NCBI RefSeq assembly: GCF_900604385.1
Contig: NZ_LR027382.1
Location: 806,001 to 870,000, forward strand
DNA: 64,000 bases
Source of the DNA: Alistipes megaguti
GTDB lineage: Bacteria; Bacteroidota; Bacteroidia; Bacteroidales; Rikenellaceae
Direction: 5' to 3'
Position numbers and translations under genes: made by a program
The notes under the pieces: model-generated
What the model saw: the letters and a program-made list of their open reading frames with translations, nothing else
Told to the model about the DNA's origin: nothing
Databases searched by the model: none
Shown: positions 63,001 to 64,000 of the stretch, piece by piece
How positions within the stretch are numbered: the stretch's first letter is position 1
Layout of the letters: each line of letters starts with the position of its first letter

Positions 63001-63178
63001 CCTGATGCGCAGTTGCACCAGGATACACAGTCATGACCAAAGCCTGTTTGACCGTTATTTCCGGATCTTCCATTTTGCTCATGGAGTAGAAAGACCATAG
63101 ACCGCCGATAACGAGGAAAGCTATAAACAGCTTGATCAGGGCCTTGTTTTCCAAGGCATATTCCGCCATACTTTTCAT
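60071..63178 (-). CDS. RND efflux permease
   Basis: A 1035-residue inner-membrane proton-driven pump with 12 helices and two large periplasmic loops. N-terminal KALIKLFIAFLVIGGLWSFYSMSKMEDPEITVKQALVMTVYPGATAHQVE and TM4 GMLVDNAIVVVDGILV with the proton-relay Asp (second position Asn, as in some subgroups) place it in the hydrophobe/amphiphile efflux branch of the AcrB superfamily. Its ATG overlaps the upstream adaptor stop (ATGA, 63175-63178) and TolC follows after one base. Substrate unknown, but detergents, bile acids or drugs are typical. Confidence 0.93.
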   Translation of the reverse strand: MKSMAEYALENKALIKLFIAFLVIGGLWSFYSMSKMEDPEITVKQALVMTVYPGATAHQVELEVSDKLEKAIRQMGDIDYIESKSLNDLSLIKVVLKTTVPNGELEQKWDILRKKIVDVHTQLPTGASVPMVLDDFSAVYGMFYTLTADGFSDSDMIRYTNFIQRELINIEGIRNVQIYGTATPCININIDSKEMARLGISPIEILMTLQDQNRTVYSGFFNSGDERMKVMVPGNFRDLEDIRNLVLKGHDGNTFTLGNIADIEEDYEKPQRNKMKYDGKRAYGIAIAMESGYDILKIGNTVTEKIEELENGLPSGFKFNKVFYQPERVSDAIDTFIVNLIESVLIVIVILMLTMGFRSGVIIGTGLVITVLGSFVVLYFFDGTLQRVSLGAFIVAMGMLVDNAIVVVDGILVDSARGMKKPQSLVHTANITARPLLGATLIAIIAFMPVSLSPDMAGEYARDLFIVLAVSLLLSWILALVHVPIHSEHYLKIKTADDNTNIFNTPLYRKFRGMLTFLLHHKAGTIIGIVLLLIVSVCCFSFLPQTFFPDLTYNQIYMEYKMPEGTRIEKVEKDLEEIERYLKTNPAITHVTTSLGGTPARYNLVRSVADPSLRYGELIIDFKSHKDIDNCMQDLQEYMNRHYPDAFIRLKKYNTMYMEFPIEILVSGPDPGVLKELRNKIQDIMREEPSAMLITDNWDDPVINMDINFNQHNARRAGLGKTDIGLSLLSVTEGIPVGSLYDGSILKNIYLKNIGYNSLEDVTVNSMLPNITAVTEEESIQRMLMDPERKQLLIDRLTSGRPVKEISDSISFEWKDPVAYRYNGQRAVIVQCNNAYGFTAEDTRLALEKKINERIDFPDGYSMKWLGEYKASTDSNKYLFRSLPIAVIFMFAVLVFLFRDFKKPLIIFLCLPLAYIGIVMGIFVSGKPFSFVAVVGALGLIGMMIKNGVVLIDEITAQIKTGVEPVEALLSASSSRLRPVMMASGTTILGMIPLISDAMFGPMAVAIMGGLLVGTIITLMIIPVFYALFFNIKCD

Positions 63179-64000
63179 AGCATTCCTCCTATATTGGTTG
63201 ATGACACTTCTTTCATTTCTTCCACGGTCTGCCCTTCAGACAAACTATGGATTCCGGTTATGGCTATTCTGTCGTGAGGTTCCAACCCTCTTACAAATGC
63301 CGTTTCTCTTTCTATCCGTATTAATTTAACGGGTGTACAAGCAGCCTTCCCATTATTGATCTTCCATACGCATGTGTTCCCTTTATCCTGAAATAAAGCC
63401 GATGCAGGCAATGATAATGATGGGGTTGTGCTTGAATATGCTAATCTTATATCTACATTCATACCGACTGACAGGACTTTGGAAAATTCTGATGGTATGT
63501 CAAAGGAAACATTGTATAGTTGTCCGTTTGATGCATTGCGGTTTTGGGCTTTTAATGTTATTGCGGTAGATAGATTACCGCACACAAGTTCTGCATATAT
63601 AAGATTTTTCAATCTGTTATAATCTTTTAATGCCATACTTATGTCCGCCTTGTACCCACCTTCCTGTTTCAGAAGCAAAACGGGCATTCCGGCAGAAACT
63701 ATCTCTCCGCTGTTTTTGAAAATATCTGATATAAAGCAGTCAAATGGAGCTTTTATTTCCGTGTATCTCAAAGCATCTTCAGCAGCATTGAACTTGGCCT
63801 CTGCCACTTTGTTTGCAGCAATGACTTTCTCATAATCGTTTGGAGAGACTGTGTTATTCTCAAACAAGGCTTGTATGCGTTTCGTCTCTTTTTCCGATTG
63901 TTCGAATACAGCTTTTGCAGCATTATACTGGACTTCAAAATCATGCTTGTCCAATGTTGCTATAATACTGCCTTTACGGAAACTCATTCCTTCATTTTCA
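63175..64000 (-). CDS. RND periplasmic adaptor (membrane fusion protein), partial
   Basis: Only the C-terminal 275 residues are in the window; the frame is open to base 64000. It contains the second half of the lipoyl/hairpin region (EGMSFRKGSIIATLDKHDFEVQYNAAKAVFEQSEKETKRIQALFENNTVSPNDYEKV), KAPFDCFISDIFKNSGEIVSAGMPVLLLKQ returning to the lipoyl domain, the beta-barrel, and the end PHDRIAITGIHSLSEGQTVE. First visible gene of the efflux operon. The ATG at 63985-63987 is internal, since the preceding residues belong to the same conserved segment. Confidence 0.9.
   Translation of the reverse strand, partial: ENEGMSFRKGSIIATLDKHDFEVQYNAAKAVFEQSEKETKRIQALFENNTVSPNDYEKVIAANKVAEAKFNAAEDALRYTEIKAPFDCFISDIFKNSGEIVSAGMPVLLLKQEGGYKADISMALKDYNRLKNLIYAELVCGNLSTAITLKAQNRNASNGQLYNVSFDIPSEFSKVLSVGMNVDIRLAYSSTTPSLSLPASALFQDKGNTCVWKINNGKAACTPVKLIRIERETAFVRGLEPHDRIAITGIHSLSEGQTVEEMKEVSSTNIGGML

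Overview
The window is a chromosomal segment of a Bacteroidota bacterium, most likely Alistipes or a close Rikenellaceae relative. Support comes from the GC-rich core genome, promoters of the Bacteroidota type (TTTG, about 19-21 bases, then TAnnTTTG), few clear Shine-Dalgarno sites, lipoproteins with acidic residues after the lipidated Cys, a serine-palmitoyltransferase-like enzyme, and a fused glycogen synthase/phosphorylase operon. The genus is inferred from overall character, not from a marker search.

Layout. 1-1400: two ABC-2 exporter permeases. 1401-9686: an integrated element of about 7.8 kb at tRNA-Gly(GCC). The intact tRNA is at 9614-9686 and a tyrosine integrase lies beside it. A 54-bp direct repeat of the tRNA 3' part is found at 1822-1875 and 9613-9666. 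The element carries a lipoprotein, several unknown genes, a helicase-like gene, three structured or repetitive intergenic regions and few recognisable functions. 9829-21864: core genes for an alpha-oxoamine synthase, an SLC1 transporter, radical SAM proteins, YaaA, Dxs, PyrH, a TlpA-like thioredoxin, Frr, PckA and a HemW-like protein. 22012-31352: a glycogen cluster (synthase-phosphorylase fusion, debranching enzyme, GT4, GH57). 31840-36540: HxlR regulator with a divergent DJ-1/PfpI gene, an AraC regulator, a lipid kinase and ApbE. 36732-50122: rpsO-pnp, a TPR/OmpA-like lipoprotein, deoC, an S41 protease group, nfo, and an aminotransferase-trmH-rsgA-cvpA operon. 50229-58163: an XRE regulator, a large coiled-coil surface lipoprotein, a GH2-fold protein, a WbqC-like protein and IspG. 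58200-64000: an AT-rich, probably acquired RND efflux operon (MFP-RND-TolC plus a winged-helix protein), cut by the window end.

Most notable: inside the element, two minus-strand genes are interrupted only by TGA codons (four in total). Each sits where Trp reads naturally, and there is no frameshift, TAA or TAG. Other element genes use TGG for Trp and stop at TGA, so this is either an unusual decay pattern or conditional TGA readthrough. The left attachment copy of tRNA-Gly is almost complete but carries a 32-bp palindromic insertion in its D-arm. Outside the element, a GH2-family protein has Gln at both positions expected to hold the catalytic Glu. The glycogen debranching enzyme carries a 61-residue Lys/Ala/Thr-rich tail resembling histone H1. 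The HxlR/DJ-1 intergenic region has two clean palindromes that look like operators.
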